This document shows, piece by piece, positions 8,399-17,139 of a stretch of 61,343 nucleotides of DNA. The stretch lies in assembly GCA_900545705.1 (NCBI GenBank), contig URAK01000012.1, positions 1 to 61,343 on the forward strand, written 5' to 3'. This stretch comes from an uncultured Opitutales bacterium. GTDB lineage: Bacteria > Verrucomicrobiota > Verrucomicrobiia > Opitutales > Intestinicryptomonadaceae. A model generated the notes under the pieces. The model was not told the origin of the DNA and searched no databases. It saw only the letters and a program-made list of their open reading frames with translations. Both the position numbers and the translations under genes were made by a program. Position 1 is the stretch's first letter; the number at the start of each line of letters is the position of its first letter.

Positions 8399-9526
8399 TC
8401 AATCGTCTATCTGGCGTATTCTGCGGTAAGTGCGCGGCAGCGCGACAGTGACAGTTGTACCGATATTTGGCTTGCTTTCAACGTCGATTTTTCCGCCGTG
8501 GGCGCGCACTATTGCCTGGATTATTGTCATTCCGAGCCCGTGCCCGCCAGTCTTTGTCGTATAGTACGGCTTAAAGAGCTTTGACATTCCCTCCTCGTCT
8601 ATGCCGCAGCCGGTATCTGCAAATGAAATTTTCACAAAATCGTCGTCCGCCGAAGCCCGAATAGATATATTCCCGCCGCCGTCCATTGCCTCCATTGCGT
8701 TGTGGAGTATGTTAAAATACAACTGTTTTAGAAGATTGGAATCCGCATAAACTGTCGGCAGAAGCGCGTCGATATCCACATTCACAGATATGCGGAGATT
8801 TTCAAGTTCTCCGTTTAGGAGCTTCAAAGTTTCCGCAAGCGGCTTTATCGGGTCGCAGTCGGCCATATTTGGGCGCATTGGACGCAGGGCTTTTAGAAAA
8901 TTTTCTATTATTGAGTCGAGCCGTGACACTTCGGAAGCGCATATTTCTACGGATTCTTTTATCGCCCCGACTATATCGTCCGATTTATCCCCCGCCTGCA
9001 TTTTTTTGAGCCTGCGCAAGACGAGCTGCAAGTGGATATTTATTGAATTTAAGGGGTTGCCAATCTCGTGCGCCACTCCCGAAGCAAGGTTCAAGAGGGA
9101 CGAAAGCTTTTCGCTTTCTATGCGCTCCTCGGTGGAAAGTTTTTCGCGGGTAATATCGTTTAGGATTAGGGCAAATGTCCCGCCTTCGCCAAAATTGAAA
9201 GGGATAATCTGCGCGCTAAGCATCTTGCGCTCAGGGTATGATATTTCAAACTCCCTCAAAGCGAAAGAGCCTTTTGCCGCGCTCTCAAGCGCGGCGTCCA
9301 TGCCTGGGAGGAGTTTAAATATGCACACACCGCTTCCTGACGAATTTAAACCGAGCAGGCTGTCTGCGAACGAGTTTGCAAAAAGAATGTTTCCTGAATC
9401 GTCGCAGACTACGATTGCCGAATGTATGGCATTAAACACGGCGTCCATTCTCGACAATTCTCTCGCAAGCCTCTTGTTTTTTCTAAGAAGGCTTGCTATG
9501 GACGATGGTTCCCCCGAGTCCGGCAT
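8399..9526 (-). CDS. PAS-domain sensor histidine kinase (NtrB-like)
   Basis: The 375-aa protein has a short N-terminal coiled coil (residues about 10-30), a PAS domain (about 28-130), a HisKA dimerisation domain with phospho-acceptor motif VAHEIGNPLNSI (about 152-163), and a HATPase_c domain with N-box (NILHNAMEA), G1 (DTGCGID), and G2 (GGHGLGM) motifs. There is no transmembrane segment, so it is a soluble sensor. It starts one nucleotide after the hisD stop (TAA-T-ATG), so it is translationally coupled to a histidine-biosynthesis gene. No response regulator lies nearby, so the partner must be elsewhere. Confidence 0.85.
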   Translation of the reverse strand: MPDSGEPSSIASLLRKNKRLARELSRMDAVFNAIHSAIVVCDDSGNILFANSFADSLLGLNSSGSGVCIFKLLPGMDAALESAAKGSFALREFEISYPERKMLSAQIIPFNFGEGGTFALILNDITREKLSTEERIESEKLSSLLNLASGVAHEIGNPLNSINIHLQLVLRRLKKMQAGDKSDDIVGAIKESVEICASEVSRLDSIIENFLKALRPMRPNMADCDPIKPLAETLKLLNGELENLRISVNVDIDALLPTVYADSNLLKQLYFNILHNAMEAMDGGGNISIRASADDDFVKISFADTGCGIDEEGMSKLFKPYYTTKTGGHGLGMTIIQAIVRAHGGKIDVESKPNIGTTVTVALPRTYRRIRQIDD

Positions 9527-9527
9527 A

Positions 9528-10817
9528 TTACCAAATTCGCTGGGTTAAGCTTGAGCCGTGCGCGTCGAGGCCTTCCATAGACGCGAAAGCGCCAACAACC
9601 CCCATAGCTTTTTGAACCGACTTTTTGTCGTATTTTACATACGAGCTCCGGCGCATAAAATCCACGAGCTGCAATCCGCCGGAGAAGCGGCCGGTGCGCC
9701 CGGTCGGTAGAGTATGGCTTGGGCCTGCGGTGAAGTCGCCCAATACCGTGGGAGTGTATTCTCCGACGAGTATTGCGCCGGCAGTCTTGATTTTGGGAAC
9801 AAGCTTTTCGGGGGAATCCGTCATTAGCTCCATATGCTCAGGCGATATGAAGTTTGCGACTTCGCAAGCGGCTTCGAGATTCGGGACGATTATCGCTACG
9901 CATCCGTCGGAGATTATTTTCATCAACATCTGTGTTCTCGAAAGTTTTGCCGCCGCGTCCGGAAGGGATTCCCGCACTTTTTCCACAAGTTTTTTTGACG
10001 TGCATACGAGAAATATTTTTTCCCTTCCGCTTCCATGCTCCGCTTGTGACAGCAGATCTGCAACTACAAAGCGCGGATTGGAAGACGAATCCGCCATTAC
10101 CAGGACTTCACTCGGCCCAGGCAACAAATCGACGCCCGTTGAGCCGAATAGTCTGCGTTTTGCCTCAATAACGAAGGCGTTTCCAGGCCCGAAGAGCTTG
10201 TCGACTGGTTTAATCGTCTGCGTCCCTACCCCCATTGCGGCTATCGCCTGAGCTCCGCCAACCTTATAAATCTCGGAAACGCCCACGATGGAAAGCGCGG
10301 CAAGAATATGCGGGTTTATAGTTCCGTCGCGCGCTGGCGGAGTGCACACGCAGATTTCCGGGCAGCCCGCGAGTTTGGCGAGGGTAGTTGTCATCACAAC
10401 CGTCGAGACGAGCGGCGCCTTGCCTCCGGGAATGTAAATGCCGACGCGGTTAATCGGATAAAAATTTTCGCCGACAGTCGCGCCGTGGGGATTTTTAGCG
10501 CGCCAATTTTTCGGGAACGTATGCTTGTGGTACGCCTTTACGCAGGCAACTGCCTCCCTTATAGCCTTTTTATCGGCAGCAGAGACAAGCGACAATGCTT
10601 TTTTTATTTCGTCGGGCTTTACGCGCAAATCTGTTGCGGGTATTTTTACTCCGTCAAATTTAAGAGTCAATTCTTCGAGGGCCGAATCGCCGGACTCGCG
10701 CACTTTTGAAATTACGGAGTCAACGGCAGACGCAATTTGCGGATTTTCCGAATCCGGCTTGCAGGCGGAATTTAATTCGCGCCAGAAATCGGCACTTTTG
10801 TAGTCTAAAATTTTCAT
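9528..10817 (-). CDS. hisD: histidinol dehydrogenase
   Basis: HisD oxidises L-histidinol to L-histidine in two NAD-dependent steps, the last reactions of histidine biosynthesis. The 429-aa length is standard. Diagnostic motifs include GGAQAIAAMGVGT, LLSQAEHGSGR (zinc and substrate binding), EHMELM (catalytic Glu-His) and GPSHTLPTGRTGRFSGGL. No other his genes are in the window, so the pathway is scattered in this genome. It lies 56 bp downstream of polB on the same strand and directly precedes the histidine kinase, with which it is translationally coupled. Confidence 0.95.
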   Translation of the reverse strand: MKILDYKSADFWRELNSACKPDSENPQIASAVDSVISKVRESGDSALEELTLKFDGVKIPATDLRVKPDEIKKALSLVSAADKKAIREAVACVKAYHKHTFPKNWRAKNPHGATVGENFYPINRVGIYIPGGKAPLVSTVVMTTTLAKLAGCPEICVCTPPARDGTINPHILAALSIVGVSEIYKVGGAQAIAAMGVGTQTIKPVDKLFGPGNAFVIEAKRRLFGSTGVDLLPGPSEVLVMADSSSNPRFVVADLLSQAEHGSGREKIFLVCTSKKLVEKVRESLPDAAAKLSRTQMLMKIISDGCVAIIVPNLEAACEVANFISPEHMELMTDSPEKLVPKIKTAGAILVGEYTPTVLGDFTAGPSHTLPTGRTGRFSGGLQLVDFMRRSSYVKYDKKSVQKAMGVVGAFASMEGLDAHGSSLTQRIW

Positions 10818-10873
10818 TATGCAGCCATTATTTCAAAAGAGTTGCTTTTATCAAGAATTATCGATTAAAGCGG

Positions 10874-13024
10874 CTAAAAGAGCTCGAGTTGCCCGCCGCC
10901 TATCAGATCTGAAAAGCGCTTTTGCCAATCGTCTATTTTTCTCAAATAATAGTCGGAATCGTAAGGATAGTTTGCGGGGTCATATAGAGCGGATGGCCTC
11001 GCGTTCTTCCAATCCGGTGAGCGCTTGCCGTCTCCGCGCGCAATGTAGTACGACATGCGGTCGCCCACTTCCGGATAAGGCGAGAGCATTGCAGCGGCCT
11101 CCAAAGGCGCCCTGCGCGCCCCGCCGTTTTGGATTTCGTCGAGATATTGCGAAACGGGCTTATTTATATATTCGCTCTTGGAGATTGACTCAATATCCGC
11201 TTGTCCCGATGCGATACTTTTTTTTGCTGACTCGATTTTATCGCGCAAAATATCGGTCTTTCCGGACAATTTCGCCTTAGCCATTTCTGCGGTAAGATCC
11301 CTCAAAAATGGCTCGGTTGAGCGGTTTTTAAAACCCGACCCTTTTAGAATTACGGCGCCGTCTTTTAAAAGAGCGTAGTTTTTGGCTTTATAGCAAAGCA
11401 TGGCGTCGTAAGCGCCGTCAAATTCGAGGTCTATGCCCTTGGGGACTACCGGCAAAACCATGGAAAGCAAGTCGTGGGGCGCGTCAAAATATTTTTCGCT
11501 TTGCACATACAGCCCGTCCGTATCGGCTTCGAGAAGTTTGCAGTCTTTAATGGAGGAAAATGCGCCAATGATTTTTTCGAGAATCTCCCTGCCCTTACCC
11601 GTGACTTCCTCGGCTAGTGATGCGTCTGCAAAAGTCGCGTTGTCGAGCCCCAAGTAGCCGTAGAATGAGTTTATTAAAATCTTAAAACTCATTTGCCGCG
11701 CGTCGAATTCGCGCGCGAGCGCAGGATTTTTTTCAGTCTTGGAAAGTTTTTTATATTTTAGCCTATACTCGCGCAGAGAACTTAGAAGCGGTATAAAAAC
11801 CTTCAAATAGTCGTTTTTAGGGCATTTGCCAAGCAGCAGCATTATGCTCGGATACAGGGAAGCTACATCGTAGTGCAAAACATTTTTAAAAATACCCGAA
11901 GCAAAGCTTTCCGACAACGCCCCCTCAAAATACTTGCTGCGTGAAGGCAGCGGCAACGCCGCCCCGGCCGACAGGTATTTTTCGACAAACAGGCTCTCGA
12001 CCTTAGCGCCGCTCCCGCGAGACATGCATTCCTGCAATGTCATCGGGAAATTTCCGACCTGTGCGACATAGGTTGGCAAAAGCCTTTCGATAAGTTTTTC
12101 AATGTCGCCGAGCCTTTCCTGTGCAAAATTCTTGAACTTTTCGAAGTCTTCCGAAAAAGCCCTCAGTTCCTCTTGCGGAGCGAACCTCACCCTCGGCTCG
12201 GCTTGGCGCACTCCGAAGTGCTTTACGCAATACCCCAGCGAATAAGACGCCATATCGCGCACGCTCAGATCGTAAAGCTGCACAAGCAAAAATGTGTCGG
12301 CGACAGTTCTTCCGGGAATGTCGCACCTCGAATACCCAAATGTCCGCTCGGCGAGTTTGAGCCTGGTTTTCTTAAAAATTGCGCTTTCGCCCGCCCTGCC
12401 CCATTCGAGGCGGACTTTTAATTTTTTGGCCCTTGCTGCGATTGCCGCTAAATCTCTCCTGAAAATGCCGTGGCCTGCAAGCACGTCAGGGTCGCGCGCG
12501 AGAATTTCAGCATTGAGAGATTCAATTAGCGCGCGTTCGGAGGCGTCCGAGAAATCCGCGGATTTTAAAATCTTAAATCCGCCAAACCCGCCGAGAGATA
12601 CGGCGTAAATTCTTCCGAGGGTGTCGTGGGAGTCTGAAATTGATACGTATATTTCCGTTATTCTGATTTCCTCAAAAGCCATTCCGGCGAACATGCGCAT
12701 GTTGTTGCGCGCCAAGAAAAGATTTTCGGAACATGCGGATTTTTCTACGGGCAAGGATTTGTCGCGCGCCTTCATAAAGGAATTTGCGGAGGAGTCCCCG
12801 GGAAAATTTACGATTGTGTTTAGGGGCGCCCAATCCGGGCCTGAAAGATGCTCGCGCGATGATTCAAAAGGCGTCTGTGCTGCATCGGAAGTTATCCATG
12901 CAAAAGGTTGGAAGTCGGCGCATTCGCGCGTTCGCCGGCCGTCGGAATCGAGATATAGCAAAACTTTGCCGTTCCCGTCGCAGCTTAAGCCGCAAATGCG
13001 ATTGGTCTTGTCGGATTCCTGCAT
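10874..13024 (-). CDS. family B DNA polymerase, exonuclease motifs degenerate
   Basis: The 716-aa protein has the three family B palm motifs: motif A DVASLYPSI (from D386), motif B KILINSFYG (from K448) and motif C EADTDG (D501 and D503). It resembles the short PolB/Pol II-like enzymes of Verrucomicrobiota. The N-terminal 3'-5' exonuclease domain looks impaired: where Exo I normally reads F-D-I-E the sequence is FEEI (117-120), and the Exo II asparagine is replaced (AGHGIFRRDL, 183-192). Polymerase activity is therefore likely, but proofreading may be lost, which suggests a damage-tolerance or repair role. It is divergent from adk with a 62-bp gap. Confidence 0.85.
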   Translation of the reverse strand: MQESDKTNRICGLSCDGNGKVLLYLDSDGRRTRECADFQPFAWITSDAAQTPFESSREHLSGPDWAPLNTIVNFPGDSSANSFMKARDKSLPVEKSACSENLFLARNNMRMFAGMAFEEIRITEIYVSISDSHDTLGRIYAVSLGGFGGFKILKSADFSDASERALIESLNAEILARDPDVLAGHGIFRRDLAAIAARAKKLKVRLEWGRAGESAIFKKTRLKLAERTFGYSRCDIPGRTVADTFLLVQLYDLSVRDMASYSLGYCVKHFGVRQAEPRVRFAPQEELRAFSEDFEKFKNFAQERLGDIEKLIERLLPTYVAQVGNFPMTLQECMSRGSGAKVESLFVEKYLSAGAALPLPSRSKYFEGALSESFASGIFKNVLHYDVASLYPSIMLLLGKCPKNDYLKVFIPLLSSLREYRLKYKKLSKTEKNPALAREFDARQMSFKILINSFYGYLGLDNATFADASLAEEVTGKGREILEKIIGAFSSIKDCKLLEADTDGLYVQSEKYFDAPHDLLSMVLPVVPKGIDLEFDGAYDAMLCYKAKNYALLKDGAVILKGSGFKNRSTEPFLRDLTAEMAKAKLSGKTDILRDKIESAKKSIASGQADIESISKSEYINKPVSQYLDEIQNGGARRAPLEAAAMLSPYPEVGDRMSYYIARGDGKRSPDWKNARPSALYDPANYPYDSDYYLRKIDDWQKRFSDLIGGGQLELF

Positions 13025-13086
13025 GGCAAAAAATGCTTGCCGATTTTTAGCATTGTTGCAAATATTTTCAGCTTAAATTTTATACT

Positions 13087-13758
13087 ATGAAAAAAGCCAA
13101 TCTAATAATGCTTGGAGCGCCTGGAAGCGGCAAAGGAACGCGCGCAGTTGCGCTTTGCGAAGTTTTGGGCATCGTGCAAGTTTCCACTGGAGACCTGTTC
13201 AGATACAATATAAAGCAGGATACGGAACTCGGCAAACTGGCCAAGTCGTATATAAATAAGGGGGAATTAGTACCCGACGACGTCACCGCCGCCATGGTGA
13301 AGGACCGCCTTAAAAATCCGGATACGGCAAACGGATTTATACTCGACGGATTTCCCCGCACGATAGCGCAGGCGGAAATGCTCGATAAAATTCTTGAAGA
13401 GCTCGGCGAGAAAATTTCGTACGTCATATATTTGAATGTTCCCGACTCCGAGATAATCCGCCGCATATCGGGGCGCCTGATATGCTCTGATTGCCAGACA
13501 CCCTACCATAAGGAATTCAATCCGCCAAAGAAGGAGAACGTTTGCGACAAGTGCGGGGGGAAGCTCTACACACGAGACGACGACAAGCCAGAGACTGTCC
13601 AGAAGCGCCTCGAAGTTTTCCGTTCCACGACATTTCCGCTTGTCGATTACTATAAATCGAGGGGAATCCTTGTCGAGATACCGCCGGAGCTCTCAGAGAA
13701 AGGCGCAGTTTCCGACATGCGCGAACTTGCCCAAAAGCTCGGGCTTATCGGAAAATGA
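13087..13758 (+). CDS. adk: adenylate kinase
   Basis: Adenylate kinase interconverts ATP + AMP and 2 ADP. The 223-aa product is the long, zinc-LID type. Walker A is GAPGSGKGT (9-17), the AMP-binding DGFPRT motif follows, and the LID carries four cysteines (CSDC near 138 and CDKC near 155) expected to bind zinc. No clear Shine-Dalgarno precedes the ATG. The stop codon overlaps the start of the next gene by 4 nt, indicating translational coupling with the YmdB-like phosphodiesterase. Confidence 0.95.
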   Translation: MKKANLIMLGAPGSGKGTRAVALCEVLGIVQVSTGDLFRYNIKQDTELGKLAKSYINKGELVPDDVTAAMVKDRLKNPDTANGFILDGFPRTIAQAEMLDKILEELGEKISYVIYLNVPDSEIIRRISGRLICSDCQTPYHKEFNPPKKENVCDKCGGKLYTRDDDKPETVQKRLEVFRSTTFPLVDYYKSRGILVEIPPELSEKGAVSDMRELAQKLGLIGK

Positions 13759-14627
13759 GGATTTTTTTCATAGGCGATATTGTAGGCAAGCCCGGCAGAA
13801 GAATTTTGTCGGAGAACTTGCCGCGCATACGCGAGGCGTTGGGGATTGACTTTGCAATCGCCAACGCCGAAAACGCCGCCGGCGGCAACGGCATAACAAA
13901 GAATATGGCTGAGGAGCTTTTCAGGGCTGGCGTTGACGCCATAACCCTAGGCGACCACATTTGGGACCAGCGCTGTTTTGAGGGTGAAATCGATTCGCTG
14001 GAAAGAGTATGCCGGCCTGCGAATCTGCCTTCGAGCAACCCCGGCCGCACATATCTAATACTTGAAAAGAACGGAGAGAAGCTTGGGATATTTTCGCTTT
14101 TAGGGCAAACACTGATGAAAATAAAAGCGAATTGCCCATTTGCCGCGGCATCGGAAATGGTCGACAGGATAAAGCCCGTTTGCGACGCAATATTTCTCGA
14201 CTTTCACGCCGAGACGACCTCCGAAAAAGTGTCGATGGCATGGCATCTTGACGGCAGAGTGCAGGCAGTTGTTGGCACACACACACATATACCGACGAAC
14301 GATGCGCGTATATTCCCCAAAGGGCTCGCATTTTTAAGCGACGCCGGCATGACCGGGCCGTGGACCTCGTGCCTGGGGCGCAAGTGGGAGGTAATTTTAC
14401 AGCGTTTTATCGACGGGCGACCGCGCGCTTTTTTGATGGCCGACGGCGATCCTCGCATATGCGCATGTGTAATCGATATAGACACGAAGGAACGCAAGGC
14501 CGTGTCGATAGAGCCGTTTATATATCCGCCCTTCCCCAATACAGCGCAAAAACTTGCCGATACACTTGCGGCAGAAAGCGCCTCCGAGCAAGCGCAAGGA
14601 GCTGACTCACAGGCAAAGCCCGAATAG
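13755..14627 (+). CDS. ymdB: YmdB-family metallophosphoesterase
   Basis: The 290-aa protein belongs to the TIGR00282/YmdB calcineurin-like family, whose Bacillus member hydrolyses 2',3'-cyclic nucleotides and affects biofilm behaviour. Metal-binding motifs are all present: GDIVGKPG (D8), NAENAAGGNG, TLGDHIWDQ, DFHAETTSEK and GTHTHIPT. The C-terminal 25 residues are a low-complexity Ala/Glu tail beyond the usual end. It overlaps adk by 4 nt and is the last gene of that unit. The physiological substrate here is not deducible. Confidence 0.9.
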   Translation: MRIFFIGDIVGKPGRRILSENLPRIREALGIDFAIANAENAAGGNGITKNMAEELFRAGVDAITLGDHIWDQRCFEGEIDSLERVCRPANLPSSNPGRTYLILEKNGEKLGIFSLLGQTLMKIKANCPFAAASEMVDRIKPVCDAIFLDFHAETTSEKVSMAWHLDGRVQAVVGTHTHIPTNDARIFPKGLAFLSDAGMTGPWTSCLGRKWEVILQRFIDGRPRAFLMADGDPRICACVIDIDTKERKAVSIEPFIYPPFPNTAQKLADTLAAESASEQAQGADSQAKPE

Positions 14628-15103
14628 AATGCACAAGGGCAAAGCGCAATAAGCGAATGGGGAGAATTTTCTAACCCTGCGCGGCGTGCGGCGCGGCAAG
14701 GGTACGAATGTTTTATCACAGCGCGATTAACAGCAGGGGCAAGCAACTGGTTTTCGGCAGTTTTGGCGCGGCTTAATTCGTAACAGGAACAGAGTGAGCA
14801 CGTTGCGCTTCAACGTGCGCAGCAATTTGGGAAGCAGTATTTGTAGCGCACTTTGTAGCAAGGATAGAACAAACATATTTTATCCTGGCACGCATAGCAA
14901 TGCGGGAAGCGGACGTATAGCGAAAGATTCAGCACATTGCAACGGACCCCTCGGCAATAAAGTGCGAAGGATTAAGATTCATTGCGGCGTGCTTCTTGCC
15001 AATAGCGCGAATCTTTCGTCGCAGCGTGCTTAACAGCATGTGCAAGCAACCGCGGATTGCGAAAGATTCGGTGAGGCGCGTTGCGCAAATAAAATAGGCC
15101 GCC
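14628..15103. repeat. gene-free spacer with degenerate direct and inverted repeats
   Basis: This 476-bp spacer between ymdB and the convergent beta-helix gene has GC content near that of genes but no convincing ORF. Two diverged 32-bp direct copies occur at 14719-14750 and 15022-15053 (core TAACAGCA..., GCAAGCAAC). CGAATCTTTCG (15009-15019) is inverted at 15060-15070, with a further GCGAAAGATTC at 14920-14930. A perfect 8-bp hairpin (GCACGTTG/CAACGTGC) sits at 14798-14818. It looks like a small family of interspersed repeats or a structured RNA region. Confidence 0.6.
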
Positions 15104-17125
15104 TTAATTTTGCGTTTTTGCGCCAGTCTCCGATTTTTGCGGGATAACAGAATTTCCGGATATTACCGCGTTTTTGGAGTCAATTCCCACATACGCGCCG
15201 AGTTTTGCCGCCGTATCAGCATAGAATTTGTTGTTTATAAATGCTACATTGTCGGAATGCTCTATTATTGGGCAACCGGCGTATGGTTTTGCCTTCGGGG
15301 AGATTTCTATAGAATTATTCCTGAAGATGACGTTTTGGGCGTATAGGCAGAATAAGGAGGAGGCTATCAAATTTTTGAACTCGCAGTTTTCTATAAGAAT
15401 ATCCGAAGCTGTCTCCGACTTTAAGAAATCGGAAGACTTGTCAATCCTTCTGCTTCCCGCGAAAATCTCGTGAAAAATTTCGTAGAGAGGCTGGCGAAGT
15501 TCGGAATCTATAAATTTACACCCTCTTACAACGACATTTTTGCAGCCGTATCCCTCAGCCCAGCTTTTTGCAGAGTAAGCGCGCTGAAATCTCAGCGGAG
15601 AGTTTATGCCGTTTTCAAAGGTGCAATTTTCAATGGTGACATTGCTCGTTTGCACGATTCCCCTGCCGACGTAGTTTTTAAAGAGGCAATTTTTTAGCAA
15701 AATGTTTCGAGTGCGGTGCGATTTTTTTTGCAGAACGAAATTGTCGAAATTCGGCAGCGCGGAATCGAATTTTAAGATGTTTGCGGATAGTGAAACAATT
15801 TTTGCCTTAAAGTTAAGAGGGGAATAGTCCGGCAGGAAAAATTCCATTTCGTCGCCCGCAGACGCGTTTATATAGCGCGCGCCGCCCATATTTACAAGGG
15901 AGATTTTATCGGGGGAGATTTTTTTGCCGACGGCAGCTTTATCGTGGAAATTGAAAATATCGTCCTGGTTTAGCGAAGCGCGGAAATTCACAAGTTTGCA
16001 GAAGCCGCCGTTTGACGTGCAGTGCACGACGTCCGCAGTGGTTGAGCACGGGCGGTTGGAGCCTTTTTTAGGTACGAAAGCCACATTTAAAGCCTGCCAA
16101 TATTCCGTTCCGTAGGAGACGATAAAACCCATTCCGCGGCAAGAATAGACGTCGATGTTTTCAAATGTTAGATGTTTGCTGTCGCGCAAGGAAAAGGCGT
16201 TTTTGCCGTAATAATGATGCATAATTCTGTAAGTTCTCCCGACCATTGCGCGGCTTGATATCCAAAAGTTTTTACTTTTTGAATATTCGTTTGGATAATC
16301 CTCCGGCCTTGGGAGGCCGACAGGTGCAACCCCCGGATAGATTCGCGCTTTGTTTGGAGAAAGCCATTCATTTTTAGTTCCGTAATGCCCGTCGCCTGTG
16401 CCGAAGTATGCAACACCGCGCTCATTGGATATGCCCTCGCATTTTTCGTCCATAAGATACAAGACTTTTATGGGCATTGGCTTGCCGTAGAGCGGATATT
16501 TTTCGTACCCTACAAATTCAACGTCAATGTAGCTGTCTGAATTTCTGTCGACATGCTTTCCAACGACTTTTACAAACGCCCCGAGCGGATCGGATTCCCA
16601 GTCCCAATCCATTTTGAGGTTGCAAATTTTTATCCTTTTGGAGTTGGTTATGGAGAAGTTTGGGCTGCCCTTGGTTTTCCTAAAAATAAGAGTGGCGCCC
16701 TTCCCGTCTAAAACGAAGTTTTCAATAGAATCGAGTAATACTCCGTCTGCGCCAAAGCATTTGAAGACGCCCTCCGGCAATTCAAGCTTTGAAGCCCCGA
16801 TTTTTTTGCAGTGTTCGATTGCGGCGTTCAATGCGGCAGCGCAATCCTGATTTTCCTCGGAGAAGCCGAAGTCGGCGGCCTTGACAGTCGTAGGATTTTC
16901 TGGAAAAATCGGCTGTTCAACTTCAAAATCTGCGCATCCCGAGGGCGTCGGCGGCAGCGGTCCCGAGTAAGGGCTTGCGCTATCCTCAAACGTTTCAAAC
17001 TTAAAATTTTCCTCGGAAAACCTGTTTGGGAGGCCGGGAAACTGCGCGGCTTGCGCAAATAGTTGCGCGGCTAATAGAACCGCGCAAGAAATGGCATATT
17101 TCTGCATTCTTCTTGATTGGGACAT
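15104..17125 (-). CDS. secreted right-handed parallel beta-helix protein, GH110-like
   Basis: The 673-aa protein has a Sec signal peptide (AISCAVLLAAQLFAQAAQ core, cleavage near AQA-AQ) and a long parallel beta-helix with repeated N-x-x-F-x-N/D-x-x-F coils (for example ILLKNCLFKNYVGRG, VTIENCTFENGIN). The pectate-lyase-like N-terminal cap (VKAADFGFSEENQDCAAALNAAI) is typical. The segment with STTADVVH followed by NQDDIFNFHD resembles the catalytic stretch of GH110 alpha-galactosidases (STTAD... DDxxNxH), so a retaining or inverting galactosidase-like role is possible but unproven. Start could be 17125 or the ATG at 17107, which leaves a better signal peptide. It follows the ABC ATPase gene by 14 nt. 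Confidence 0.7.
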   Translation of the reverse strand: MSQSRRMQKYAISCAVLLAAQLFAQAAQFPGLPNRFSEENFKFETFEDSASPYSGPLPPTPSGCADFEVEQPIFPENPTTVKAADFGFSEENQDCAAALNAAIEHCKKIGASKLELPEGVFKCFGADGVLLDSIENFVLDGKGATLIFRKTKGSPNFSITNSKRIKICNLKMDWDWESDPLGAFVKVVGKHVDRNSDSYIDVEFVGYEKYPLYGKPMPIKVLYLMDEKCEGISNERGVAYFGTGDGHYGTKNEWLSPNKARIYPGVAPVGLPRPEDYPNEYSKSKNFWISSRAMVGRTYRIMHHYYGKNAFSLRDSKHLTFENIDVYSCRGMGFIVSYGTEYWQALNVAFVPKKGSNRPCSTTADVVHCTSNGGFCKLVNFRASLNQDDIFNFHDKAAVGKKISPDKISLVNMGGARYINASAGDEMEFFLPDYSPLNFKAKIVSLSANILKFDSALPNFDNFVLQKKSHRTRNILLKNCLFKNYVGRGIVQTSNVTIENCTFENGINSPLRFQRAYSAKSWAEGYGCKNVVVRGCKFIDSELRQPLYEIFHEIFAGSRRIDKSSDFLKSETASDILIENCEFKNLIASSLFCLYAQNVIFRNNSIEISPKAKPYAGCPIIEHSDNVAFINNKFYADTAAKLGAYVGIDSKNAVISGNSVIPQKSETGAKTQN

Positions 17126-17139
17126 GATGGATTTTTATG

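Noticed and set aside
8790..9548. Plus-strand ORF of 252 codons
   Set aside because: Antisense to the histidine kinase; serine-rich shadow of the kinase frame.
13079..13085. TATACT as a -10 box for adk
   Set aside because: It abuts the ATG, so a transcript from it would start inside the gene.
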